NCBI GenBank assembly: GCA_024195265.1
Contig: JAJLRJ010000008.1
Span: 8,764,488-8,828,487 of the forward strand
DNA from: Dendrophyllia cribrosa
Taxonomy: Eukaryota > Cnidaria > Anthozoa > Scleractinia > Dendrophylliidae
Length of the DNA: 64,000 nt
Direction of reading: 5' to 3'
Shown here: piece after piece, positions 21,722-32,700 of the stretch
How positions within the stretch are numbered: position 1 is the stretch's first letter
Layout of the letters: the number at the start of each line of letters is the position of its first letter
Translations under genes and position numbers: made by a program
Notes under the pieces: generated by a model
Told to the model about the DNA's origin: nothing
Seen by the model: only the letters and a program-made list of their open reading frames with translations
Database searches by the model: none

Positions 21722-24700
21722 ATGGAGGAACGTACGAAAGAATTTAACGGAAAGATTCTGTCTCTAAAATTCTCTCTGGCAAAGAATGATGAAGTGATCG
21801 CTTCCCAAAACGCAGAGGCGATATCGAGACACGAGGCACTATTAATGTCTAAATTGCAGGCCGCTCACACCGTGAAAGAATCCATTATCGAGCTGAAATT
21901 TACAAATGGTGAATCAGAGGAACAGGTCAGCACTTGGGCGAAAGAGCACGACAAATTTCTAAAGGAAGCGGACGAAAGGGCCTTAGCAATAAGACAACTA
22001 GTGGGGAAAATGGAAGACGACAAGCGACTGGCAGACAAGATGGAATCTGATAAAAAGGAAATGGCCCTCGCGAAGATGAAACACGAGGAACGAATGAGTC
22101 ATGAGCGTGAGCTGTTGGATCAACAAGTGAAATTTCAAAAGGCCGTAGAAGCCAGTCAGCAAGAACAAAATGCGAAGAAAACCGTGACCGCAAAGCTGCC
22201 AAAGCTTTCTATCACAAAATTCGACGGAACACTTGCAAATTGGCCGCCGTTCTGGAATAAATTCGAGGCCGAAATCGACAAAACGGAATTAGCGCCTGTG
22301 ACAAAATTCGCCTACTTGAAAGAGCTAATGGAGCCCAAAGTCAGGGCAGATATCGATGGTTTGCCGCTTAATACAGAAGGATATGAAAGAGCGAAAAACA
22401 TTATCAAAGAAGAATATGGGAAAACGAGTGAAATTGTCAACGCCTACGTTAATAACATTCTACAACTCCCCACCGTGACAAGCGCCGACCCGAACAAAGT
22501 TAATTCCTTTTATAAAACCCTGCTGTTTAACGTCCAATCACTGGAAACGCTTGGAAAAATCGAAAGAGTAAACGGAATGACAAGAAGCGTGCTGGATAAA
22601 TTAAAAGGAATCAAAGCCGATCTGGTCAGGGGACAAGAAAACTGGCAAGACTGGGATTTACCTCGTTTAACCCAGGCCCTGAAGAAATGGAGAGATGTAA
22701 ACCCAGCGACTGAAGAAAATAACATCGCAAACAAGGCTACGCTCCCTAAGCGTCCTGAGAACAAATCTCGCCTGTACCACGCAGAAGATAGAAACCAGCG
22801 CCTTTGTGTTTACTGTGATGACGCCAATCACATCTCGCGGGATTGCACGCGCGTATCCACGATGGACGAGAGGAAGAGAATGCTCGCGCGGAAACGAATG
22901 TGCTTTAATTGCACTGGGCCGAAACATCATGCTGCCGAATGCAAGAGTAAAATGCGTTGCCAGAAGTGCAGACAGAAACATCATACATCGATTTGCAACC
23001 AAGGAGACCAATTGTTGACAGCTACCGGGAACCAAGGGCGTGTTGTTTATCCTGTTGTGAAAGTAAGCGTGGAGGGAGTACTGTGTCGTGCACTTCTAGA
23101 TACAGGAGCTGGGAGTTCATATGCTTCGGCCGCGCTGTTGGAGAAACTTCCCAAGCGCTCTCGTGCAAAAGAAGTTCGTCGAATAGAAATGATGCTGGGA
23201 TCGACCACACGTGAAGTAGAACTTTCCACAATCAAAGTACGCTCAACTGATGGCAGTGAAGAATTAAACGTTGATGTTACCAAGGTTGAAAGACGGGAAT
23301 TGCTGATGATCGATAACCCACACTATCAAAAGATTATCGATTCGTACGCTCATCTAAAGGGAGTTGAGATGACGGACTGCGACCCTAAGCCACACCTCCC
23401 AGTACATCTGATATTAGGGGCGAGCGAGTATGCAGCGATCAAGACGTCCGAACGGCCGCGCGTTGGACTCCCAGGGGAACCAGTGGCAGAGAAGACTAAG
23501 CTGGGGTGGACTATTATGTCACCGGGAACTGAGATTGACCACGGAAATATGCTGCTGACCCAAACGAGTCACGCGGACTATGCAGAGCTTTGTCGGCTAG
23601 ACGTTTTAGGGCTTGAAGACACCCCAGAACATGATCAGCGCGCAGTCTACGCAGAGTTCCGAGAGCAATTGGTACGACATCCCGAAGGCTGGTATGAAGC
23701 CTCGCTGCCATGGAAAGGTAACCACCCGCCTTTACCGAACAATAAAGCAGTCAGTTTGCGAAGGCTCAGCAACCTCCAGAACAGACTTCGACGCTTGGAT
23801 GTGATTGAGAGCTATGCAGAGATCATCGAAAAACAGAAGTCCGAGGGAATAGTAGAAGTCGCAAGTGATCCGCCGCAGGGAAAAGAATTCTACATACCCC
23901 ACAAGCCGGTGATTCGTATGGGAGCTGAAACTACAAAGCTAAGGATCGTTTATGACGCCTCATCTCGCGCGAACCCCCAAGTTCCAAGCTTAAATGATTG
24001 TCTCTATGCCGGACCGCCGCTTCAGAATCACCTGTGGAGTGTTTTAGTACGCATGCGTTTCCATCCAGTCCTTATCACTGGGGACCTGCAACAGGCCTTT
24101 CTTCAGGTGCGCATTAAGAAGGAAGAGAGAGATGCACTCAGGTTTCATTGGAAGACCAGCGAACATTCTGAAGTAGAAGTGTTGAGATTTACGCGAGCGC
24201 TGTTCGGTCTTGTGCCTTCTCCCTTTCTCCTTGGGGGAGTGCTAGAGTGTCATCTTGAAACCTGGGAAACTCGCATGCCACAACTTGTTGCTGAACTGCG
24301 CAAAAGCCTGTATGTAGACGATCTGATCAGCGGGAAACCAACAGTACCTGAGGCGCAGCAGCTGAAAGAGGGAGCTATTAAAATCTTCGCGGATGCTAAG
24401 TTCACACTGCACAAGTGGCACTCGAATGTTGCCGTGTTAGAAGAGAGTGAGAGAGGAGTCGAAGACGAGGGCACGTTTGCCAAACAGCAGCTCGGCCAAT
24501 CAAAAGCAAAGACCGGTGGTTTGCTTGGACTCCCGTGGGACAAACAGGAAGACCAGATCAGTGTCGTTTTGCCTCAAAATGATGTAGTCGCGTCCAAAAG
24601 AACATTGTTGCGTAATCTAGCAAAAATCTACGATTCCCTTGGTCTTGTGGCGCCTTTAACTATAAAGGGAAAGTTCATCTACAGAGATGTATGTAACGTG

Positions 24701-26911
24701 AAAGTGGCCTGGGATGCACCGCTACCCCCACAGCTAGCAAACCAGTGGACACGATGGAAGAAGGAGTTACCAGCCGAGGTCATGGTAGCAAGGGCCTTAA
24801 CGTGTGCGCAAGAGCAGATTGAAGAAATCGAGCTTCACGCCTTCGGGGATGCAAGTAAGAACGGAGTGTGTGCAACAGTGCATGCAGTTGTGAGACAGCC
24901 ATCGGGTGTGAGCCAGGGATTGGTTACTGCAAGAGCTCGACTAGCGAAGCAGGGGCTCACCATTCCGCGATTAGAGCTGGTGTCGGCGCATATGGCAGCA
25001 AATCTTATCACAAACGTAGGAAGCGCGCTTGAGGGGTTTCCTGTGAAACAGAGCTATGGATGGCTGGACAGCTCAGTGGCTCTCCATTGGATAAAGGGTG
25101 GCGGCGAGTACAAACAGTTCGTAGCAAACAGAGTGATGAAAATACAAGGGCATTCAGAGATCAATTGGCGCCATGTACCCACCAAGGAAAATCCGGCAGA
25201 CCTGGGAAGTCGAGGAGGGCAAGTCGATGACAGCAAGCTGTGGTGGCAAGGACCGGAGTGGCTTTCAGACAAAGACAAGTGGCCTACAGACATCGTGACA
25301 AGCGCCACTCCTGAGAGCCAAACAGAGGCTAAAGTTACCAAAGAGCTTTTTAATGGAGTCACTGCATCAACTGACTGCCTTGATGATCTGCTGGGGAAGT
25401 TTAGCCTGACGAAGACGTTAAGAATTGTCGCCTGGGCCGCGAGATTCATAAGGAATTCACGCCTAAAGAAACAAGAAAGAATGGCGGGTCCACTGACAAC
25501 CGACGAGATCAATAAACAACACCTGTTTTGGACCAAGCGCGCTCAAGAGACTCAAAGCGATGAAGTGACAGAAGACCGACAAAGGCTGGGTTTAAAAGAG
25601 AATGACCAAGGGATTCTCGTGTGTCGAGGTCGAGTTCAGGGACACTACCCAGTCTATCTGCCTGACAAGCACCCCTACACAGTGAAACTCGTTGAAGACG
25701 CCCATCGTCGTACTTTGCATGGGGGAGTCGGTTTGACAATGGCGCGCATCAGAGAGCGTTATTGGGTGCCGAGGCTCAGGCGTCTGACCAAAAAAGTGAT
25801 TAAGCAGTGTTATGGTTGTCGCCGTTTCCAAGTCAGGGCCGCTGCTAGACCACCACCTGGAAACCTACCGCGAGACAGAACCGAAGGAAATCGCGCCTTT
25901 CAGGTTGTCGGAGTTGACTTCGCGGGACCTATTAAGTACCGTGTGACCCAGAAGAAAGAAGGAAAGGCATACGTAATCCTTTACGCATGCAGCCTCACGC
26001 GAGCACTCTATTTGGAACTCAGCAAGAGCATGGAGACTAGCGAGTTTCTAAGAAGTCTAAAGCGCCTAATAGCCAGGAAAGGAAGGCCAGAGAAGATTTA
26101 TTCGGACAACGCCAAAACGTTTGTCGCTGCAGCAAGTTGGCTAAAACAAGTGCAGCAAGATGAGCAGTTTCACCATTACCTGTCGACTGAGAACATCAAG
26201 TGGCAATTCAATTTGAGCCGCGCCCCATGGTGGGGCGGTCAGTTCGAGCGGTTAGTTGGCCTTGTAAAGCGTTCCCTTAACAAAACGATTGGAAATGGTC
26301 GCCTCAGCTGGACGGAACTTGAAGACGTACTCCTGGATGTGGAAGTGACCTTAAATAACCGCCCTCTAGGTTACGTGGAGGATGATATTCAATTACCTTT
26401 GATCACACCTAACAGTATGCAGTTCATCGGTACCACCATCCTACCAGAGAAAGAGCCACATCGTGAGCTTCGTGATCTACGTAAACGGGCCAAGTACATG
26501 AAAAGGTGTAAAGACGCCATGTGGAGCAGGTGGACCAAGGAGTACCTCAGAGGCCTTCGCGAGCGACATAATTTGAAACATGACGGGAAGGGAAGCACTT
26601 TGACTGTTGGTGATGTTGTCATAGTTCATTCGGAAGATCGAAACAGAGGAAAATGGCCACTGGGGATAGTCGAGAAGCTGTACACTGGCCGGGATGGAGT
26701 GGTTCGAGGAGTTAAGCTGCGGGCCGGAGGTGGTCACCTAGAGAGAGCAGTAAACCATCTCTACCTCTTGGAACTGTCGTGCGACCGGACGCCCTTGACA
26801 CCCCAAGAACAGCTAAACCCGGAGGCTCGAGAGTTCAGACCCACCCGTGACGCAGCAATTGCAGCGAGAGTACGAATGCAAGATATTGCTGACGAAGAGC
26901 AAGCCAATTGA
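21722..26911 (+). CDS. BEL/Pao Gag-Pol polyprotein
   Basis: A 1729-residue uninterrupted ORF starting at ATG 166 bp after the 5' LTR. In order: charged coiled-coil-like N-terminus (1-150); DUF1759-type Gag (about 155-340, KLPKLSITKFDG); zinc knuckles (CVYCDDANHISRDC 362-375, CFNCTGPKHHAAEC 394-407, and a further Cys/His cluster to 425); aspartic protease (DTGA 460-463); reverse transcriptase (GDLQQAFLQVRI near 787, active site YVDD 864-867); RNase H (D1043 in FGDAS, D1115 in WLDSS); H2C2 zinc finger (H1328, H1333, C1363, C1366); integrase core with D1399, D1462 and E1509; C-terminal DUF5641-like region to the end. All catalytic residues I looked for are present. No envelope ORF was seen. Gag and Pol are in one frame, as is common in this group. 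Confidence 0.95.
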   Translation: MEERTKEFNGKILSLKFSLAKNDEVIASQNAEAISRHEALLMSKLQAAHTVKESIIELKFTNGESEEQVSTWAKEHDKFLKEADERALAIRQLVGKMEDDKRLADKMESDKKEMALAKMKHEERMSHERELLDQQVKFQKAVEASQQEQNAKKTVTAKLPKLSITKFDGTLANWPPFWNKFEAEIDKTELAPVTKFAYLKELMEPKVRADIDGLPLNTEGYERAKNIIKEEYGKTSEIVNAYVNNILQLPTVTSADPNKVNSFYKTLLFNVQSLETLGKIERVNGMTRSVLDKLKGIKADLVRGQENWQDWDLPRLTQALKKWRDVNPATEENNIANKATLPKRPENKSRLYHAEDRNQRLCVYCDDANHISRDCTRVSTMDERKRMLARKRMCFNCTGPKHHAAECKSKMRCQKCRQKHHTSICNQGDQLLTATGNQGRVVYPVVKVSVEGVLCRALLDTGAGSSYASAALLEKLPKRSRAKEVRRIEMMLGSTTREVELSTIKVRSTDGSEELNVDVTKVERRELLMIDNPHYQKIIDSYAHLKGVEMTDCDPKPHLPVHLILGASEYAAIKTSERPRVGLPGEPVAEKTKLGWTIMSPGTEIDHGNMLLTQTSHADYAELCRLDVLGLEDTPEHDQRAVYAEFREQLVRHPEGWYEASLPWKGNHPPLPNNKAVSLRRLSNLQNRLRRLDVIESYAEIIEKQKSEGIVEVASDPPQGKEFYIPHKPVIRMGAETTKLRIVYDASSRANPQVPSLNDCLYAGPPLQNHLWSVLVRMRFHPVLITGDLQQAFLQVRIKKEERDALRFHWKTSEHSEVEVLRFTRALFGLVPSPFLLGGVLECHLETWETRMPQLVAELRKSLYVDDLISGKPTVPEAQQLKEGAIKIFADAKFTLHKWHSNVAVLEESERGVEDEGTFAKQQLGQSKAKTGGLLGLPWDKQEDQISVVLPQNDVVASKRTLLRNLAKIYDSLGLVAPLTIKGKFIYRDVCNVKVAWDAPLPPQLANQWTRWKKELPAEVMVARALTCAQEQIEEIELHAFGDASKNGVCATVHAVVRQPSGVSQGLVTARARLAKQGLTIPRLELVSAHMAANLITNVGSALEGFPVKQSYGWLDSSVALHWIKGGGEYKQFVANRVMKIQGHSEINWRHVPTKENPADLGSRGGQVDDSKLWWQGPEWLSDKDKWPTDIVTSATPESQTEAKVTKELFNGVTASTDCLDDLLGKFSLTKTLRIVAWAARFIRNSRLKKQERMAGPLTTDEINKQHLFWTKRAQETQSDEVTEDRQRLGLKENDQGILVCRGRVQGHYPVYLPDKHPYTVKLVEDAHRRTLHGGVGLTMARIRERYWVPRLRRLTKKVIKQCYGCRRFQVRAAARPPPGNLPRDRTEGNRAFQVVGVDFAGPIKYRVTQKKEGKAYVILYACSLTRALYLELSKSMETSEFLRSLKRLIARKGRPEKIYSDNAKTFVAAASWLKQVQQDEQFHHYLSTENIKWQFNLSRAPWWGGQFERLVGLVKRSLNKTIGNGRLSWTELEDVLLDVEVTLNNRPLGYVEDDIQLPLITPNSMQFIGTTILPEKEPHRELRDLRKRAKYMKRCKDAMWSRWTKEYLRGLRERHNLKHDGKGSTLTVGDVVIVHSEDRNRGKWPLGIVEKLYTGRDGVVRGVKLRAGGGHLERAVNHLYLLELSCDRTPLTPQEQLNPEAREFRPTRDAAIAARVRMQDIADEEQAN

Positions 26912-27065
26912 ACATTGAACACTTTAATTTAAGACGACTCTGTGTAGAGTTTGAGCATCGATCCTCTCTTTCTTTTTATCGGTTTTTACTTTAATACAAG
27001 AACGTTTAATTTTGATTCAGTTTATAGAGATAAATGCAACATATGTCTCCTAAATGTAGACATAT

Positions 27066-27075
27066 GGGGGGAGGG
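27066..27075 (+). other. Polypurine tract of the BEL/Pao element
   Basis: GGGGGGAGGG immediately before the 3' LTR; the expected primer for plus-strand DNA synthesis. Confidence 0.75.
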
Positions 27076-27363
27076 TGTCGGAAATTGTGCGGTGTTTTTA
27101 TTACCATTATCTTTGTAAACATTATTTTAAGCTTTATTTGATTAAGCGACGTGATTTAAAAGAAGTGTTAAGTGACGTTGGAACCTGATAGCCTTGAACT
27201 TTGGAACTGAAAGTACAAAGAACAATAGAAAGGAGAAATAGAGAAGGGATTGTAATGTACTGTGAGAATCAAGAAGAGACGGGGAGAAAGAAATAAAACA
27301 AGTGAATCGGGATTTCTGTGAGTGTGTTAGATTATCATTCAGCTTTGGAGGAAATTCCTAACA
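27076..27363 (+). repeat. 3' LTR of the BEL/Pao element
   Basis: 288 bp, apparently identical to the 5' LTR over its whole length, followed by the ACAA target duplication. Confidence 0.93.
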
Positions 27364-28757
27364 ACAAAAATCGTCACAGTTTTTAGATGCACGTGCGCGT
27401 TTTAACGAGCTGAAAAGCTTCTAAGCGTTAAGTGAGGAAGATACTACCACTACGTAACTACTACGCTTCGCGTATTCACGGGTTAAAAAAGGTGACGTAG
27501 CCCACCTTTTTGTGTCTACTGGTTGCGTAGAAGCTGTGTAAGTTCGTAATGTAACAATGGAATTATACGTCAACAATGGAATATTCGGAGAGTTTTTCGG
27601 ACAGTGTTCGAACAGTGTTGGAATCTCCGGGGAGATCTCGGCGATGTCGTCATCGCAATCGATCCTGGTCGGTCAGTCATCGGCAGTTTACGTGATTCTT
27701 CGTCAGTTTTTGACTTACTATCGACTGAAACGTTGAAGATACGTTGCGTCCTTTGGTTCGCATGTGCTTTTTCGTCAACTTCAACTTGTGCGGATTCGCT
27801 TGTGCAGGATTTGTTTTTTTTTTTTTGTTCTTTGAGAAAAACAAATCTCCTTCGGGAGATAAATAATTCCAGCAATGGGACAAAATACCTCCTTTCGGAG
27901 ACAAACAGTCCCAGCAATGGGGCAGGGTCAAGAAACCTCCTACGCGAGACAAACAATTCAGTCTACATTCGGCCCGTCATTCATGAAAAGCAAAAAATTC
28001 TATCTGTGATCCGTGAAATTATCCTTGCCCGTCGGATTCGTGACGGCGAAATTGAGGATCGGTGAAACGGTTCAGATAGTCTGAGAGACGCTGCATGAAA
28101 TATTAGCCTTATAATTGTGACCCTATAAACATCCATATGTTGTGAAACACGACACGTTCTATCTACCTAGTACATTAATTTTCTAATTTCACAACACATA
28201 ACAGGATTGCCCCTCTTCTGATCTTGTGAGACTGAAATTTTAAAATTTTCGATGGGGAGGCATACCACCAGACTCCCCTAAAAAAGCACATCTTCTCACT
28301 TATTAGCTTATTTTTATGCATTTCTGGCCATCTATACCCCCACAGCCGCTCCATAAAAACAAAAACACGCACAGTTCTTACTTATTGCTAATCATTTCTG
28401 ATAATCTGGATTCGTAGCAGTCTAACAACTTCGAAAAATTGCCGCCTAAATCATATACAAACATCTGAGGCAACATCACGAATTTCAAAAACGTGATTCG
28501 TGAAATGCATTTTCAGAACTCCGAAAACAGTGAAATTAGGAAAAAACGACCGCGAGTCGTGATCGGTACACCCTCTTTCTGGGCTTAATTTTCAATACCT
28601 GAACATTCCAAGTTTACCACCAGTAGACACATGTAATCGTTGACTACCTTTTTTTACCTCAAGCTCTAACAGCTGCCAAAATCAAATTTAATCCAATTTT
28701 TTTGTGTACAATACTGAAAAAGAAACAGACACAGGAAAATTTCATTTATATAGAGAG
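27364..28757. other. Intergenic: no gene called; degenerate 50-bp repeats
   Basis: A 153-codon plus-strand open frame (27604-28065) begins without ATG and has no recognised domain. Within it, about 27844-27956, three degenerate copies of a unit of about 50 bp (CTCCTTCGGGAGA, then AATTCCAGCAATGGG) occur. A T run lies at 27816-27829. Confidence 0.45.
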
Positions 28758-28972
28758 TTAACCCTTCAATTTCTAAGGGTGCCAAAAGTCAAAATTCAAG
28801 AAAAATTCCAAATGTTTACTTTGTAAAATATTGAAAATCAAATGATACCATGCAAAAGTTCTGCCAAAGAGGTTTCATTTGAAGGGTCACACCATAGGAT
28901 TTTGTCCACAGACTCAGTAAAAGTTAGAACTACATTACATGTCTTCATAATTGACTCTGGGAGTGAAAGGGA
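28758..28972 (+). repeat. Dispersed repeat, family R4, copy 2
   Basis: Same-orientation copy of 17141-17349, with shared landmarks GTAAAATATTGAAAA and CCACAGACTCAGTAAAAGTT (a small insertion relative to copy 1), ending GACTCTGGGAGTGAAAG. Confidence 0.75.
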
Positions 28973-29090
28973 TAAAAAAGGGTCAAAAAAAACTTTTTTC
29001 TCCGTCCTGTATCCCGCAGAAACTGATGTATCCTACTTTCAATTTCTCTTAGTTTCTTTGTATTGCACTTATCCCCCATTTCACAATCCA

Positions 29091-29220
29091 TAATTTGACA
29101 AAACAGATCAATCGTCGGTGGATTTAAGCAGTCGTGTTATGTGGTTTTATCCATAATTTGTCCGTAATTTGACAAAACAGATCAATCTTCGGTGGATTCA
29201 AGCAGTTGTGTTATGTGGTT
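29091..29220 (+). repeat. Tandem duplication, 74-bp period
   Basis: TAATTTGACAAAACAGATCA and the following bases to GTTATGTGGTT occur at 29091 and again at 29165 with a few substitutions. Two copies only. Confidence 0.7.
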
Positions 29221-29734
29221 CATGTGACTGCCGCGGACTGTCAACATATCCTTCCGCGGACTTGCTTCGTTCTCTCAAAAAGCTGGTTGGATTAACTACA
29301 ATATAACCTAGTTACAAACACACACAGAGAAAACAGATATTAAAACAGAGGTAGTGACTCAAACAGGCGAGACGGGCGCGAATGGGACGTTAGTACCCAT
29401 GCCGGGCACCTCACCGTGGAGATTAAGAAAAAGGGAAAAAAATGAATTAATGAAAAATAACAATATGATCTAATGTGGAAGTCTAAAAATTTAATATCAT
29501 TGTGGCAAGGGCTGGTTCTTACTATTGACCACTTACAGGTCTTATCAACATCGAAAACTGACAGATAACAAAAGTGTGGAGTAATCAGGACGTAAAAGAA
29601 AATTCTTAGTCAGAAACCCTGGATAAACTGCGTAAGAGGAGCTACCTTACAAAAACACGGCTCCATAGATTTACAATAAGATTAAAGTAAGAGGACTGAA
29701 ATGACTCGCAGCTGAAACATGCTTTGCTAGATTA

Positions 29735-30016
29735 GAGCAGTTTTCAATTGAGTGTCGTAAAACCAAAACCAAAGTAATTACTCTGACCAATCACATCAGT
29801 CGTAAACAATCCAATGAACCAATCAGAGCTCGAAGCAATTACATGTCGGCGGCGCCAAGCGCGGGACAACGCGTGCGAGCAAGTCACGATTGGTTTTGGT
29901 TTTACTTCTGATTGGTCGAGAAAGTGGCGCAAGATTTTTTAGCCAATCACAAAGCGTAGCAATGCAAAACCAAAGCAAATGTGTAATTACTTTCGACACT
30001 CAATTGAAAACTGCTC
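29735..30016. mobile_element. 282-bp MITE with TA target duplication
   Basis: Inverted ends GAGCAGTTTTCAATTGAGTG and its complement CACTCAATTGAAAACTGCTC, extended inwards by CG, lie between TA dinucleotides (29733-29734, 30017-30018). The core has CCAAT-type motifs repeated in both orientations (CCAATCA / TGATTGG). TA duplication points to a Tc1/mariner-type mobiliser. Confidence 0.75.
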
Positions 30017-32114
30017 TATAAGACAAATTTACAAAACAGTGTAACATGCCTTATTGAATGCTGAAATAGGCCATTCAACATGTTGGGAATTAAAGCCGAC
30101 CTTGGATTTTACCTACACTAAAGTTACTGTTTAGGTGTCGGCTAGTCCAACTTTGCAGTTTTACCTCTAGTATTCCATTGGTTCTTTAGTACTTGTAATC
30201 AACAACCGTGTAGGTGTTTCTTTTACTCGCTTTGTGAGGCCACAGGATGTGCAGTAAAAAAATATGTCTACAATTAAGGTATATAAGTTGCCTGTAGTTG
30301 AGCCAATAAAGAAGTCTAGAAGTAGAGTCTCGGTACCTCTTGCTGTGTGAGTTTTCTGCGCTCCTAACTCTCAACAGCAGTCACAGTCAAATTGTAGGGT
30401 AAAAAATAACTTACAGGAATCTGCTTTGGAAACAACTCGGCCCAGGCCAGGTGGTGTCTCCCTTACACCAACCCACCACCACCACCTCCCACCCGCGAGT
30501 TTATCCCATGGTCCCAAGTTTACCGTCGGTTTAATTAGTCTGTGCACAGGCGGCCCAAACTCACTAACAGATAACCGGGACGTGACCCTTGCTTTATGAG
30601 AGGTATTGTGTTACAAAGTTTCGATTTATAAAGGTTTGTATGGGAACGCAACGGTTTTGCATCAAAACTTAAAAATTCGAATGTTATGTGAATAAAATTG
30701 ACTTACCCTGTTGCTGTGTTGTATTCTTTGTTGTTTGCCTGCTCCTCTAGGCGATTTAACGCGATTTCGGCGAGTTATCTGATAGTGAGCTTGTACGCTT
30801 GTGGTCTGTGTCGACGCAAAGCATTGATTAAATATAATACTGAACCGTCCATTTGTCATCAGTAAATGTCTAGAATAAAATTTGAAACTTTAGCTAATGC
30901 TTTCCTCTTTTCTCAACGTCCACAAAGTTTTCTTGCCCTTAGATATTAAACGGAAAATAAATCACCCCTCACCTTAAAATTGCCATCCACTGCGGATCGT
31001 CACATCCATGACATCCATTGGATCTACGTTTGAGTTTTTTTTTCAGTTTGTCATGTCATAAATTTTCAAGATGATTCGCTTCGTATCTTTCTTTAGCTTA
31101 CAACTGACTTTCCTTCGAAAGTTTACTGGCGAGATAAACGAGTAGACAACTATGTTTATAATCTTGTGGCGAGGATTTGACTCATCGATGTACTGTTACA
31201 TGTAACTGTTGCATTTGCGAGGAAAAAGTTTTGGTTCATTATTATTATAAATAAATTGTGCTGTCAGTGCGTCGTAGTCTAGACTGAAACATGAATAGAA
31301 CGACGACTTGTTAGTCTACATTAAGGATACAACATTTGAAGGCGTATTTGGAACACAAACGAAAAAATTTCACCACATACCTATACCTGCGCCAACAAGA
31401 TCGCTTTGAGCTTTGCCACAGTTCTGTCGCAGCGCGTGCCAGGCTTCAAAAACCGCGCTCGGCAAACGAACAATCTGATACCCAGACTCCACAGACCGCA
31501 AAGCTATTGCGATCGGAAAAAAGCTGAAAAAAGACTCGAGAAAATTTTGTGATTGTTTGTCACTTAACGTTTATCAAACGAAAGATTTATCAAAAGTTCC
31601 AAAGCCTAGGCAATCAGATGTCTCGCGAAAACATTGACCACAGAAAGCAAATTCAGGTCAGTCTTTCTCTTGTCACGCGACGCTACCTTACTTGGGTCAG
31701 TGTGGCTTTATATTTTCAGTCTTGAGGAGGCGGGTGAATAGGCTCGCGGATCGGCGGATTTGGCCTTGAAACACGGATTGCGGATTTTAGCAATAATTTA
31801 AGCGGATTTGCGGATTTAAAAATTACCGTGGACCGTGGATCAGCCCTGTACCCTGTCTTACAGTTCGGGTTGTGGATCGGATCGTTAATTTTCGGTTGGC
31901 CTTGGACGGTGTGTTGGTGTTTTGTGAAATTTTTTTTTCAGTTTCATCAGCTTAAAGAAAACTTCGAGTAAAATCTAAATACTGCAAAAGAAAAACAAAT
32001 ATATACCCATGTGCAGTATATTTATACTGTGGAAAGTTTTAGATTAATGCGGATCCGGATTTCAACAAAACTAACGTCAAATCGACAGATCGGGCCAAAA
32101 GATAGCACGTCACG
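30017..32114. other. Intergenic: no confident gene
   Basis: On the minus strand an ATG ORF at 30859 runs about 50 codons to a good donor (CAACAGG|GTAAGT near 30709), which could be a first exon, but no matching downstream exon was found. Otherwise no exon, RNA gene or long repeat was recognised. Confidence 0.35.
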
Positions 32115-32119
32115 GATTG

Positions 32120-32700
32120 GCGGATTTGCATACCCCGACCCCCCTCATTGGGGTTTTCACTTACATCATATCAAAAGTCAGAAGCATTAAACAGCAGATT
32201 TCGATTCCAAAATGTTTATGGAATTATAGAGAGTTTAAAACTACATATCTGGGCCAAATTTTGAAACGCGAGAGCATTTCGTTCAAGAGTTATTGGCGAA
32301 CAAGTATTTGACATTTTTAGAAAGAAATGTATGGAGCGGCCATCTTGGTTCCCCACTCATGGCGGCCAAAAATAGAAACTCGTAATTACACCAAAAATCA
32401 AATCACAAAATATCGTATTCGCTATAAGTTCCATTAAATCGGCTTGTAAGCATCTATAATGCAAAAATAACTTTCAACTGGTTCAATTTTGTTTATTTTC
32501 ACGGCTCATCTGAAATAGCGTGACGAATTACGTGACACATTTAAAACCAAATCGGAAGGAAAACATCGTTGAATCCTGAACTTTTTTTTTTTTGGAAAGA
32601 TTATAACACTGGTATCCACATACCATATTAAAACAGCTTTGCAGGACTTATTCTTAAGATTTTTGAATTTTTATGACGTCATGTGCAAACCCCCAATTGG
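32120..32700 (-). repeat. Dispersed repeat, family R3, copy 2 (inverted)
   Basis: Reverse-complement counterpart of 7180-7740: ACTTACATCATATCAAAAGT, CCATAA...TTATAGAGAGTTTAAAACTAC, TGGAGCGGCCATCTTGG and GAATTTTTATGACGTCAT all match blocks there. Confidence 0.75.

Larger units (their letters stand above)
21268..27363 (+). mobile_element. Complete BEL/Pao LTR retrotransposon
   Basis: A 6096-bp element bounded by 288-bp LTRs (TGTCGG...TAACA) and flanked by a 4-bp repeat ACAA (21264-21267 and 27364-27367). Reading the two LTRs side by side I found no difference. A likely primer-binding site, TGGCACCTCCGACGGGA, lies at 21560-21576, a few bases after the 5' LTR. A polypurine tract GGGGGGAGGG ends exactly at the 3' LTR (27066-27075). 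One long ORF fills the interior. Identical LTRs plus an intact ORF suggest a recent insertion and a possibly still active family. Confidence 0.95.

Noticed and set aside
25054..25536. Long antisense ORFs within the BEL/Pao element
   Set aside because: They are shadows of the Gag-Pol reading frame caused by its codon usage.
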